DNA of 64,000 bases. Origin: DASQHW01 sp038238245 (GTDB lineage Bacteria > Actinomycetota > Acidimicrobiia > IMCC26256 > PALSA-610). The stretch spans positions 85,772-149,771 of the forward strand of contig JBBRXX010000006.1 in NCBI GenBank assembly GCA_038238245.1. Direction: 5' to 3'. The notes beneath the pieces are model-generated. The model did not search any database and was not told where the DNA came from. It saw only the letters and a list, made by a program, of their open reading frames with translations. Positions 49,798-57,456 of the stretch are shown here, piece after piece (positions within the stretch are counted from its first letter, which is position 1; the number at the start of each line of letters is the position of its first letter). A program made the translations under genes and the position numbers.

Positions 49798-52486
49798 CCG
49801 CGCGCTTGCCCCGCCGCCATCGCGCGAGACCGCGACGTTGCGCGGCAGTTCCCTCCGCCACCGCGGCCCGGATCCGCACCTTGGCCTGATCGTCGAGCTT
49901 GCCTCCGGAGCGGCTCGTCAGCTCGAACGTATCGACCACCGTCTCGTCGTTGGTGGCGATCCGGGCCGAGTGCACGTTCGCCTCGGCGACCGCGAACGCT
50001 GTCGCGAGCGTGAACAGCAGGCCGGGGCGGTCGACGGCACTTGCCGTGCATCGTGTGTACCAGGGTGATCCGTCGTCGTCGAACGCAAGGTCGACCTTCG
50101 GACCGGGAGGCGCCTCGAGGGGTGCGTCGAGCTGGCTGCGCAGCGCCGCCTCGAGTGCTTCGTCGTCCGGGACCGCGGGCGCACGTACGCGGTACGACGT
50201 GAGCGCGGTGCCGTCGCCCCATGTCGCCGCGAGCGCACTGTCGACCGAGCACTGCGCGGCGAGGAGGACGCGGGCGGTGCGCGCGATGAACCCGATGCGG
50301 TCCCGGGTCGCGATCTCCACCCGGTACTCGCCGGGCCCGTCGAGCGAGGCGACCCGAACGCGGACCTCGCCCCGTCGGGGCGCCGGCTCGCACAACTGCG
50401 CGTGGCGCACGAGGTCGTCGGCCGTTTGCGCGAGGACATACTCGCGGGGCGCCGCGTGAATGCGCTCACGGATCGGCGCGCGGAGCGAGCGGTTACTCGC
50501 CTCGCTGCGCCGGCGCTCGATCTCGTAGAGCGCGCCGCGGTCTACGAGTTCGGGCCTCGCCAGCGTCTCGCGGACGAGATTGCAGAGTGCCTCGAGCCGG
50601 TCGAGCTCCCAGCGTTCGCCGGTGAATGTCGCTCGCGTGAAGAACGCGAGCGTGTCCACCTGTTCGATCGCCTCGAGGTGCATCGCGAGGTTGAGAACCG
50701 GCTCCTCCTCGAATGCGTCTGCCCGGCGAAGCGCGCCAGGTAGCAGCGCCGCGTCCGTGATGATGCTCGCGACTGTCTGTTCAACGCGTGCGCCGAGATC
50801 GAGTCGTTGCACGGTGCGGCGCGCGATGATCACCGGTTCGAGATCAGTGTCGTCACAGACGTCGAGGATCAGTGCGGCGAGCAGGATCGCGTCTGTTGTC
50901 GGAAGCTGTCGCTCGGGCGTCGACAGCGCACCGCGCAATGCTTCGAGCCGCGGAAAGCGCAACGCGGCGAAGGGATCGAGATCCATCGCATCGGCCGGAC
51001 CACGGGCAAGCGCATCATCGAGCTCGGGCAGGGCGCGCTGCAGCACTCCCGACGCCGTGAGTATCCGCCATGAGCGGGCGCCGCCTTCGCGCATCAGGCG
51101 CCACAGCTCGGTACGCGCGCGATCGTCCCACCGACGTGGTCCGGGCGGAAACGCGTTGAGCCACTCCAGGACCGTCGGACCGAGCGCGTGCTGCTCCGCG
51201 AGCCGCGCCACCGTCAATGCACTCACTAGGGCATCGCTCGGAAGTGGTTCTCCGGTCAGCTCGACCACCCCGGCGTCCGTGATCCTCACGAGCGTCCCGC
51301 CCGGCGCAACCGTGACGCCGGTCGCCTCGCGATGACGTCCCCGCAACGCAAGGAGCCGGGCGCGCAAGAACGGTGGGGTCCCGACGGTGGTCACCAGCAC
51401 GACGAGCAGCAGCGCTGCGTACACGTCCTGGCCGAACACGTGCTCACGCAGGCCGAGCGTCGCGAAGATCAACCCGACCTCGCCACGCGGGATCATGCCG
51501 ATGCCGACGAGCAGGCGATCGCCCGGCGCGCCGAGCAGTCCGATCGCGGATGCGAGCTTGCCGAGCACGGCGACCACCAACAACGCCGCCGCAGTGCCGA
51601 AGACCGCGGGGCGGACGAACTGCCCGACGTCCGCGTCGATCCCGATCTGCAAGAAGAACACGGGGATGAGCAGATGACCGACCGGTGAAAGCTCTTTGCG
51701 TACGCGTTGCGATGCCGCGCTGCGCGAGAGCACCAGGCCGGCGACGAACGCGCCGACGATCGGTGCCAGCTGCGCGGCATGGGCCAGCTCGGAGACACCA
51801 AGTGTGAACGCCAGGGCGAGCGCGACCAGCGTGCCCGACGAGCGGCTGTAACGGCGGATCATCGCGAACACCGGGGGCGCCAGGCGGAGGCCGACCGCGG
51901 TCGTGAGCACGACGAAGCCGACCGCCACCAAGACCACCCACGCGATCCCCCACGCCGAAACCGAGCCCTGCGTCACGATCCGGGTGACGACGGTGAGGAT
52001 CACGAGGCCGAGAATGTCGTCTGCGACCGCGGCGCCGAGGACCGTTCGCGCTTCAACGGTCGCGAGGGCACGCAAGTCACCGAAGACACGCGCAGTGATG
52101 CCGACACTGGTCGCGGTGAGCGCGGCGCCGACGAACAGCGCCTCCTTGCCATCCATGCCGACGCCGAGGCCGATGAGCGCGCCCGAAGCAAGCGGGACGA
52201 TCACACCCACCACTGCGACCGTCAGCGACGCGCGGCCGACGCTGCTCAGCTCGCGGAGATCCATCTCGAGGCCCACCTCGAGCAGGAGGAGGATCACCCC
52301 GAGTTGCGCCAGGGTTTGCAGCGCTTCGCTGCTGTGCACGAGGCCGAGCGCGGACGGGCCGATGAGCACACCTGCGGCAATCTCCCCGACGACCGCTGGT
52401 ACCCCTATGCGGTCCGCGACCTCGGCCGCGAGCTTGGCCGCGAGCAGCACCACGAGAATGTCGAGCAGAATTCGATTCACATCCAC
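49766..52486 (-). CDS. CPA2 cation/proton antiporter fused to GlnD-like helical/HD region and two ACT domains
   Basis: Residues 1-~385 are a KefB/NapA-type CPA2 antiporter of ~12 helices (GEIAAGVLIGPSALGLV, TATSVGITARVF) with a twin-aspartate ion site D156-D157 in AAVADDILGLVIL. Residues ~415-665 resemble the middle of GlnD, the PII uridylyltransferase. They comprise the helical stretch (ELWRLMREGGARSWRILTAS, GVLQRALPELDD) and a degenerate HD region whose metal residues are lost (AALILDVCDDTDLE). Residues ~720-775 and ~808-865 are two ACT domains (TRDRIGFIARTARVLLAAQC and VDRPGLLFTLATAFAVAEAN), exactly as at the C-terminus of GlnD, where they sense glutamine. The nucleotidyltransferase domain is absent. 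amtB and an OmpR-type regulator lie next to it, so amino-acid or nitrogen control of ion transport is a strong inference. Confidence 0.88.
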   Translation of the reverse strand: MDVNRILLDILVVLLAAKLAAEVADRIGVPAVVGEIAAGVLIGPSALGLVHSSEALQTLAQLGVILLLLEVGLEMDLRELSSVGRASLTVAVVGVIVPLASGALIGLGVGMDGKEALFVGAALTATSVGITARVFGDLRALATVEARTVLGAAVADDILGLVILTVVTRIVTQGSVSAWGIAWVVLVAVGFVVLTTAVGLRLAPPVFAMIRRYSRSSGTLVALALAFTLGVSELAHAAQLAPIVGAFVAGLVLSRSAASQRVRKELSPVGHLLIPVFFLQIGIDADVGQFVRPAVFGTAAALLVVAVLGKLASAIGLLGAPGDRLLVGIGMIPRGEVGLIFATLGLREHVFGQDVYAALLLVVLVTTVGTPPFLRARLLALRGRHREATGVTVAPGGTLVRITDAGVVELTGEPLPSDALVSALTVARLAEQHALGPTVLEWLNAFPPGPRRWDDRARTELWRLMREGGARSWRILTASGVLQRALPELDDALARGPADAMDLDPFAALRFPRLEALRGALSTPERQLPTTDAILLAALILDVCDDTDLEPVIIARRTVQRLDLGARVEQTVASIITDAALLPGALRRADAFEEEPVLNLAMHLEAIEQVDTLAFFTRATFTGERWELDRLEALCNLVRETLARPELVDRGALYEIERRRSEASNRSLRAPIRERIHAAPREYVLAQTADDLVRHAQLCEPAPRRGEVRVRVASLDGPGEYRVEIATRDRIGFIARTARVLLAAQCSVDSALAATWGDGTALTSYRVRAPAVPDDEALEAALRSQLDAPLEAPPGPKVDLAFDDDGSPWYTRCTASAVDRPGLLFTLATAFAVAEANVHSARIATNDETVVDTFELTSRSGGKLDDQAKVRIRAAVAEGTAAQRRGLARWRRGKRAVMEQIVLESS

Positions 52487-52586
52487 GCGGGAGCTCTCTC
52501 CGGCTGCGAGGTTCGGTCAGATGGCGCTCATGTTCGCGGCGAATGATTTCCTCGACGCGTCACCTCTGTGGCAGCCGAGCGTCAGT

Positions 52587-53135
52587 TCACTGACGGATTT
52601 CTGACAGATCGGCGGGGTTCGGCCCATGGAGCCGGTAGCCGAAGCTGCGGATCGCCTTGATGCGCAGGCCGATGGGCGCGATTCGCTTGCGCAGCCTCGA
52701 GATGTGGACGCGCAACTTGCCGGCGTGGCCGCCGTTCGGCCACACGTCTCGCAACAGGTCGGCCTCGGCAACGCCGCGGTCGAATGCAGCGACGAGAATG
52801 GCGGCGATGCGCTCGTCGAGGGGCGACAGGACCACTCGCTGCCCCCGGAACGAGAGCTGTCCGTGCCCGTCGAGGCTCGGGACCGCCGGGTGCTCGCCCG
52901 CCCGATGCACGAGCGTCTCCAGCCGGGCACGCACGTCGCCGTCGTCGACGGGCATGCGGACCCAGTCCTCGAGACAGCTGACGGTCCCCGGCGGCGGCGC
53001 GCCCGGTTCGACGAGAAGGAGGCGGGGCACGGCGAGCTGCGCCAGCCGGTCGGCTTCGGCTCGTTGCTCGGGCCACCGGAGAATGACGACGTCCTGGTTG
53101 ATCCAATAGCCGAGCGGTGCGTCGGCGGTCGACAC
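52587..53135 (-). CDS. Orphan OmpR-type winged-helix regulator with atypical receiver
   Basis: The 182-residue product ends with an OmpR/PhoB-type winged helix: VVLSPLDERIAAILVAAFDR, ADLLRDVWPNGGHAGKLRVH, ISRLRKRIAPIGLRI and RSFGYRLHG. The first ~80 residues look like a shortened receiver without the acidic pocket, phosphorylated aspartate or conserved lysine, and no kinase gene is near. Actinobacterial GlnR is likewise an OmpR-type regulator with an atypical receiver, and it controls amtB. The GTG start follows GGAGGAGGG. The gene lies between amtB and the antiporter fusion on the same strand, and similar direct-repeat elements occur upstream of both. Confidence 0.8.
   Translation of the reverse strand: MSTADAPLGYWINQDVVILRWPEQRAEADRLAQLAVPRLLLVEPGAPPPGTVSCLEDWVRMPVDDGDVRARLETLVHRAGEHPAVPSLDGHGQLSFRGQRVVLSPLDERIAAILVAAFDRGVAEADLLRDVWPNGGHAGKLRVHISRLRKRIAPIGLRIKAIRSFGYRLHGPNPADLSEIRQ
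52590..52615 (-). promoter_or_regulatory. Direct-repeat element upstream of the antiporter fusion
   Basis: CTGACGG and CTGACAG start 11 bp apart, followed by ATCGGCGG (plus-strand reading). The element lies 104-129 bp before the antiporter start and overlaps the last codons of the regulator gene. It matches 54855-54881 at all but two bases and one inserted base. An 11-bp step is typical of OmpR-family sites. A short palindrome GTCAGT-TC-ACTGAC overlaps it at 52581-52594. Confidence 0.6.
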
Positions 53136-53153
53136 ATGCCCTCCTCCGTGCCT

Positions 53154-53191
53154 CGAGACGGGGACGCGCCTCGTCGCGCGTCCCCGTCTCG
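53154..53191 (-). terminator. 15-bp perfect stem-loop between amtB and the regulator
   Basis: Arms 53154-53168 and 53177-53191 are exact reverse complements (CGAGACGGGGACGCG) around an eight-base loop. It starts 14 bases after the amtB stop codon, and the regulator's ribosome site follows within ~10 bases. It should end or dampen amtB transcription before the regulator gene. Confidence 0.7.
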
Positions 53192-53204
53192 TCGTCGCCG
53201 TCGG

Positions 53205-54761
53205 TCAGCGCGAACGTTCCTGCCCGACCGGCACCGGCTCCGGAATCTCGATGAGGCCCTCGTGCGTCGGCATCTCGACGTGTGGATTCGATCCGTAGAA
53301 CTCCGGATACGCCAGCACACCCATCTCGGGGATGTCGACCCCTTGGAGCTCGACCTCGCGGGTCGGCCGGATGCCGCCCTTCGTGAGCGCGTTCTGGATG
53401 CGGAAGAACCCGTAGACGATCGTGCCCATCACGATTGCGATCGTGAGGACCCCCATCACCTGCGCGAGCAGCTGACCGGCGCCGCCGCCGTAGAACAGAC
53501 CCGTGACCGTGCCCGCGGTGCCGTTCCACTTGTCGCCGTACGAGCCGTCGGCGAAGAGCCCAACCGACAGCACGCCCAACATGCCGCCGACGCCATGCAC
53601 CGAGATCGCTCCCACCGGGTCGTCGACGCCGCGCTTCTCGAAGAACCACACCGACTCGACGACGATGACCGCGGCAACGATGCCGATGATCGCCGCTGCG
53701 AAGGGTTGCACGAACGCGCACGGCGCAGTGATCGCGACGAGCCCGGCGAGCATGCCGTTGGCCATCATGCCGGGATCGGGTTGATGTTTCGGTGTTCGCA
53801 GCTGTGTCCACACCATGCCGATCACCGCGCCGAACGCGCCTGCGATCGCGGTGTTGGTCGCGACGACCGCGAACCGGAAGTCGGTCGCGGCGAACGTCGA
53901 CGCGGCGTTGAACCCGAACCATCCGAACAACAGGATGAAGGTGCCGAGCATCGCCATCGGAATGTGGTGCGCGGCCAAGGTTCGTGGTTTGCCGTCCGGA
54001 CCGTACTTCCCGAGCCTCGGTCCGAGCACGATCGCACCCGCGAGCGCGGCGACTCCTCCCATCATGTGCACGACGCCGGAGCCGGCGAAGTCGACGTAGC
54101 CATTGCCCATGCTCGCGGTCTCACCGAGCTTGGCAAGCCAGCCGCCACCCCATGTCCACGCGCCGAACAGCGGGTAGTAGATCGCACCGCAGAACAAGCC
54201 CCAGATTGCGAAGCTGTTCCACTTCCAGCGCTCGGCCATTGCGCCGGTCGGGATCGTGGCCGTCGTGTCCATGAACGCGACCATGTACAAGAAGAACGCC
54301 ATGATGCTGACGTCGTATGAATGACCTTGGAGGAAGAAACCTCCCTTCCACAGGAAGACCCAGTTCCCCGAGCCGATCAGGTTCGCGTGCGCACCCCCCG
54401 CCGCAGTGTTCAGGCCGATCATCGGCGCCGTGAAGCCGCCAAACATCAGCCCGAAGCCGAGGATGTAGAAACCGACGAATCCGAGACCGAAGATCGCGAA
54501 GTTCGTCGACACGACATGTGCGGCGTGCTTCGCCCTGCAGAATCCGGTCTCCACGAGCGCGAAGCCCGCTTGCATGAAGATGACGAGCACCGCGCCGACG
54601 ATGACCCAGAGCAGGTTGACGCTGATGTCGGTATGACTGAAGGTTCCTGTTGGATCGCTCGTATCAGTGGAGCTTGCCCACGCCATACCCGTCGAAAGCA
54701 GGATGATCACAGGCACCAGCACCGACACGACGGCGACGCGCATCAGACCTCGATGACGCAC
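53205..54761 (-). CDS. amtB: Ammonium transporter (Amt/MEP/Rh family)
   Basis: The 518-residue product has a signal-like first helix and eleven further membrane helices. Family signatures are VIFMQAGFALVETGFCRAKH, DFAGSGVVHMMGGVAALAGA with the first pore histidine, and GAISVHGVGGMLGVLSVGLF with the second. The acidic C-terminal tail (~70 residues) is longer than in E. coli AmtB and could bind a regulator. It conducts ammonium into the cell. The GTG start follows GAGGAGG. No glnK gene is adjacent, unlike the usual amtB-glnK pair. A putative operator lies ~95-120 bp upstream and a strong hairpin follows. Confidence 0.95.
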   Translation of the reverse strand: MRHRGLMRVAVVSVLVPVIILLSTGMAWASSTDTSDPTGTFSHTDISVNLLWVIVGAVLVIFMQAGFALVETGFCRAKHAAHVVSTNFAIFGLGFVGFYILGFGLMFGGFTAPMIGLNTAAGGAHANLIGSGNWVFLWKGGFFLQGHSYDVSIMAFFLYMVAFMDTTATIPTGAMAERWKWNSFAIWGLFCGAIYYPLFGAWTWGGGWLAKLGETASMGNGYVDFAGSGVVHMMGGVAALAGAIVLGPRLGKYGPDGKPRTLAAHHIPMAMLGTFILLFGWFGFNAASTFAATDFRFAVVATNTAIAGAFGAVIGMVWTQLRTPKHQPDPGMMANGMLAGLVAITAPCAFVQPFAAAIIGIVAAVIVVESVWFFEKRGVDDPVGAISVHGVGGMLGVLSVGLFADGSYGDKWNGTAGTVTGLFYGGGAGQLLAQVMGVLTIAIVMGTIVYGFFRIQNALTKGGIRPTREVELQGVDIPEMGVLAYPEFYGSNPHVEMPTHEGLIEIPEPVPVGQERSR

Positions 54762-54854
54762 CTTGCCTCCTCGTAGTAGTGAGTTGTCTCGGCGAAGGTA
54801 CGAGTCATCGATTTCACAGAAGTCTCTGCGATGTTTCGGTCAACGACCGAGTTG

Positions 54855-54881
54855 CTGACGGTTTGCTGACAGCATCGGCGG
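54855..54881 (-). promoter_or_regulatory. Direct-repeat element upstream of amtB
   Basis: CTGACGG and CTGACAG start 11 bp apart, followed by CATCGGCGG. It lies 94-120 bp before the amtB start. It is nearly identical, in sequence, orientation and distance from the gene, to the element at 52590-52615. Likely an operator of an OmpR-type protein. Confidence 0.65.
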
Positions 54882-54964
54882 TTCTGTGCACGCTGTGCGT
54901 GCACATTGTGAACTGAGTGTTACGCCGGTTCTCCGAGTGGCGAGCGCGTGCGAGGATGCTCGCC

Positions 54965-55273
54965 ATGACGTTCGCCGAACAGTGGAATGAGATCGAGCCG
55001 ATGGAACGACGTCGACTGCGGCGACTCGTTCGTCTCGGACGACCCGTTGACGACCCGCATCTCGAGCTCGTGGCTCGTGAGTACGCCCGTTACCAGCTCG
55101 CGCGCCCGTGGATCCGATTCTTTTGGGTTTGGTTCGTGCCGGGCGTCTTCATCGCGTTGTCGATCGCGAGTCAGATGCACCCGCTGATGATCGGCATTGT
55201 GCTCGCGGTTGGGGCGCAGGCGGTTGTGGCGAATTTCAATCTGCGCAAGACCGCGCGGCTGAGCACTGCCTAG
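54965..55273 (+). CDS. Small membrane protein of unknown function
   Basis: The 102-residue product has a helical, highly charged first half (NEIEPMERRRLRRLVRLGRP, HLELVAREYARYQLAR) and two membrane helices (FFWVWFVPGVFIALSIAS and PLMIGIVLAVGAQAVVANF). ATG 54965 and ATG 54956 are both possible. The start lies ~200 bases from the divergent amtB start, so the genes share an upstream region. The stop overlaps the stop of the next, convergent gene by four bases. No family is recognised. Confidence 0.65.
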   Translation: MTFAEQWNEIEPMERRRLRRLVRLGRPVDDPHLELVAREYARYQLARPWIRFFWVWFVPGVFIALSIASQMHPLMIGIVLAVGAQAVVANFNLRKTARLSTA

Positions 55274-56157
55274 CCCGTCGGGTCGAATGGACCCCGGCCC
55301 ATCTGCTCCCGTACCGTCACGACGGGCGGGTTGGTGAGCGTGCGCCGCTGCCAGTTGGCGCCGTCGACCACCAGCGTGTGGCCCGAGATGAAGCGCGCGT
55401 ACGGGGAGGCGAGGAACGTCGCGGCCCAGCCCAGCTCCTGACGCTGACCCACACGTAGCGCAGGTTGGCATGCGTCCTTGTCGGAGGTGCGGTCGAGGTT
55501 GCCGCGGATGTCGTCGGTCATGTCCTCGTGCGGGAACAGCCCGGGCACGAGCGCGTTGACCTGGATGCCGTACGGTCCCCACTCGACGGCAAGTGACTCG
55601 GTCAGGTTCTTCACGCCGGCTTTCGCGGCCGCCGAGTGCACGAAGCCGGGGCCGCCCGTCCACGCGTACGACGCACCGACGTTCACGATCGCGCCGGGCG
55701 CGGCCGCGGCGATGTGACGGCGGCCGAACTCGCGACAGCACAGGAACGTGCCGTTGAGCGTGATGTCGACGACCGTGCGCCACGCGTTGGGCGACATGTC
55801 CTCGGCGGGCACCGGGAAGTTGGCGGCGGCGTTGTTGACGAGGACACCCGGCAGGCCGAAGCGGCTTTCTGCCTGCTCGAACGCGGCGGCGATCTGGTCG
55901 GCGTCGCGGATGTCGCATTGCACGGTGAGCACGGGCGCCCCGATTGCCGTGATCGCCTCGTGCGCGGCCTCCAGGTGCTCCGGCTTGCGGCTCGCGATCA
56001 CCATCGACGCGCCCAGGCGCGCGAACTCGGCCGCGATGGCCTTGCCGAGGCCGGTACCGCCTCCCGTCACGAACACGCCGATGTTCTCGAAGGTGCCGTG
56101 CCGCAACGCGCTCGTGCCGGCGGGCGGGGGTGCGGGCAGACCAACGAGCTCGCTCAC
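55270..56157 (-). CDS. SDR oxidoreductase, 2,4-dienoyl-CoA reductase-like
   Basis: The 295-residue product has the cofactor loop FVTGGGTGLGKAIAAEF and NNAAANFPVPAEDMS. Instead of YxxxK it reads GASYAWTGGPGFVHSAAAKA. A tyrosine in the earlier loop with S-x-x-x-K is the arrangement known for 2,4-dienoyl-CoA reductases (for example human DECR1). It should reduce dienoyl-CoA intermediates of unsaturated fatty acid breakdown with NADPH. It lies directly downstream of a crotonase gene on the same strand, which fits a beta-oxidation operon. Confidence 0.85.
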   Translation of the reverse strand: MSELVGLPAPPPAGTSALRHGTFENIGVFVTGGGTGLGKAIAAEFARLGASMVIASRKPEHLEAAHEAITAIGAPVLTVQCDIRDADQIAAAFEQAESRFGLPGVLVNNAAANFPVPAEDMSPNAWRTVVDITLNGTFLCCREFGRRHIAAAAPGAIVNVGASYAWTGGPGFVHSAAAKAGVKNLTESLAVEWGPYGIQVNALVPGLFPHEDMTDDIRGNLDRTSDKDACQPALRVGQRQELGWAATFLASPYARFISGHTLVVDGANWQRRTLTNPPVVTVREQMGRGPFDPTG

Positions 56158-56159
56158 AT

Positions 56160-56939
56160 CTAGCTCCCGGTGTACTTGGGCGGGCGCTCCTCGGCACGCG
56201 CCGCGCGCATCTCCGCGAAGTCGTCGCTGCGGTTGATGAACGTCTGGTAGATCATCTCGTCGTTCATCGACGCGCGGATCTGCGGCTGGGCGAGGTGGCG
56301 GATCACTTCGCGCGCCATCTTCACCGTGACCGCGGGCGCGGCCGCAATCTGCGCGGCCATGTCGCGCGTGACCGTGTCGAGCTCATCGGGGGCGACGACG
56401 CGCGACACGACACCGTGCGCGAGCGCTTCTTCGGCCGTGAGGATCCTGCCCGTCAGCACCATGTCGCTCACCAAGCCGTGGCCGCACATCTCGTACAGCA
56501 CGGCCACGCCGCCGGTATCCGGGATCACGCCGTACGTCACCTCCGGGAGCCGGAAGCGCGTGCCCTCCGCCGCGACCCTGATGTCGCAGAGCAGCGCGCG
56601 CTGGAACGAGCCACCCATCACCCAGCCCTTGCACGCGACGATGACGGGCGCGTCGATGTCCCACACGCGCTGTATGCCGCGGTGGCCACGCCGCATGAGC
56701 TCGTGATGCGACAGCGGCACCTGCAGGTTGCCGATCGAGCCGACGTCGCGTCCGGAGGAGAACGACTTGCCCTCGCCGCGCCAGATGACCGCTCGCACGT
56801 CGGGGTGCTGCGCGAGCTGGTCGAGGATGTCGAACAGCTGGACGTCCATGTCGTCGTCGAACGCGTTGTGCTTTTCCTGGTTGTCGTTGGTGATCGTGGC
56901 GATCGGGCCGTCCACGTCGAGCCGTACCGTGCCTGCCAT
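56160..56939 (-). CDS. Enoyl-CoA hydratase/isomerase family protein
   Basis: The 259-residue product has crotonase motifs FSSGRDVGSIG, ACKGWVMGGSFQRALLCDI and FRLPEVTYGVIPDTGG. The second catalytic glutamate is present (LPEV), while the first position (GGSFQR) lacks glutamate, so hydratase activity may be altered and isomerase or other crotonase chemistry is possible. It ends two bases before the dienoyl-CoA reductase start, so they are one operon. The start is divergent from a PPOX-type gene only 27 bases away. Confidence 0.87.
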   Translation of the reverse strand: MAGTVRLDVDGPIATITNDNQEKHNAFDDDMDVQLFDILDQLAQHPDVRAVIWRGEGKSFSSGRDVGSIGNLQVPLSHHELMRRGHRGIQRVWDIDAPVIVACKGWVMGGSFQRALLCDIRVAAEGTRFRLPEVTYGVIPDTGGVAVLYEMCGHGLVSDMVLTGRILTAEEALAHGVVSRVVAPDELDTVTRDMAAQIAAAPAVTVKMAREVIRHLAQPQIRASMNDEMIYQTFINRSDDFAEMRAARAEERPPKYTGS

Positions 56940-56952
56940 AGGCCGTGCAACC

Positions 56953-56958
56953 TAGGCT
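56953..56958 (+). promoter_or_regulatory. -10 box (TAGGCT) of a leaderless start
   Basis: TAGGCT ends seven bases before the ATG at 56966, with no ribosome site. It supports ATG 56966 over the earlier in-frame ATG at 56945. Confidence 0.45.
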
Positions 56959-56965
56959 GCGAAAC

Positions 56966-57451
56966 ATGACGAACGCCATGGGCCACGGTGTCAACCAGCG
57001 CGACCTGATCAAGATGACCTCCGCGGAAGTCGACGCGTTCTTGGGGGAACGTCGGTCGATGACGATGTCGACGATCTCACCGGACGGCGGCATCCACTCG
57101 GTCGCCATGTGGTACGGGTTCCTCGAAGGCGCGGTGGCGTTCGAGACCAAGGCCAAGGCGCAGAAGGTGCAGAACCTGCGTCGCGACCCGCGCCTCACGT
57201 GTCTCGTCGAGGCGGGAGACAGCTACGACCAGCTGCGCGGCGTGTCGCTCGTCGGCACGGGCGAGATCATCGACGACCCGGATCGCATGTGGGAGCTCGG
57301 CGTCAGCGTCTTCGAGCGCTACAACGCGCCGTACACCGACGAGATGAAGCCGTTCGTCGAGACGATGCTGCGCAAGCGGGTGGTCGTGAAGCTGCACGTC
57401 GACAAGACCGTGACCTGGGACCACCGCAAGCTCGCCCTCCCCACGATGTAA
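56966..57451 (+). CDS. PPOX-class split-barrel protein, likely F420- or flavin-dependent
   Basis: The 161-residue product is a pyridoxamine-phosphate-oxidase-like split barrel: FLGERRSMTMSTISPDGGIH, SVAMWYGFLEGAVAFETKAK, QKVQNLRRDPRLTCLVEAGD and RGVSLVGTGEIIDD. These blocks are typical of the actinobacterial F420-dependent deazaflavin reductase/oxidase group, where the K-x-x-N-L-R-x-D-P segment binds the cofactor phosphate. The substrate is unknown. The gene converges with a nitronate-monooxygenase-like gene, five bases between stops. Confidence 0.85.
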   Translation: MTNAMGHGVNQRDLIKMTSAEVDAFLGERRSMTMSTISPDGGIHSVAMWYGFLEGAVAFETKAKAQKVQNLRRDPRLTCLVEAGDSYDQLRGVSLVGTGEIIDDPDRMWELGVSVFERYNAPYTDEMKPFVETMLRKRVVVKLHVDKTVTWDHRKLALPTM

Positions 57452-57456
57452 ATTGG

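Noticed and set aside
52590..54881. Standard actinobacterial GlnR boxes
   Set aside because: The elements have the right 11-bp step but the bases (CTGAC repeats) do not match the known GlnR consensus.
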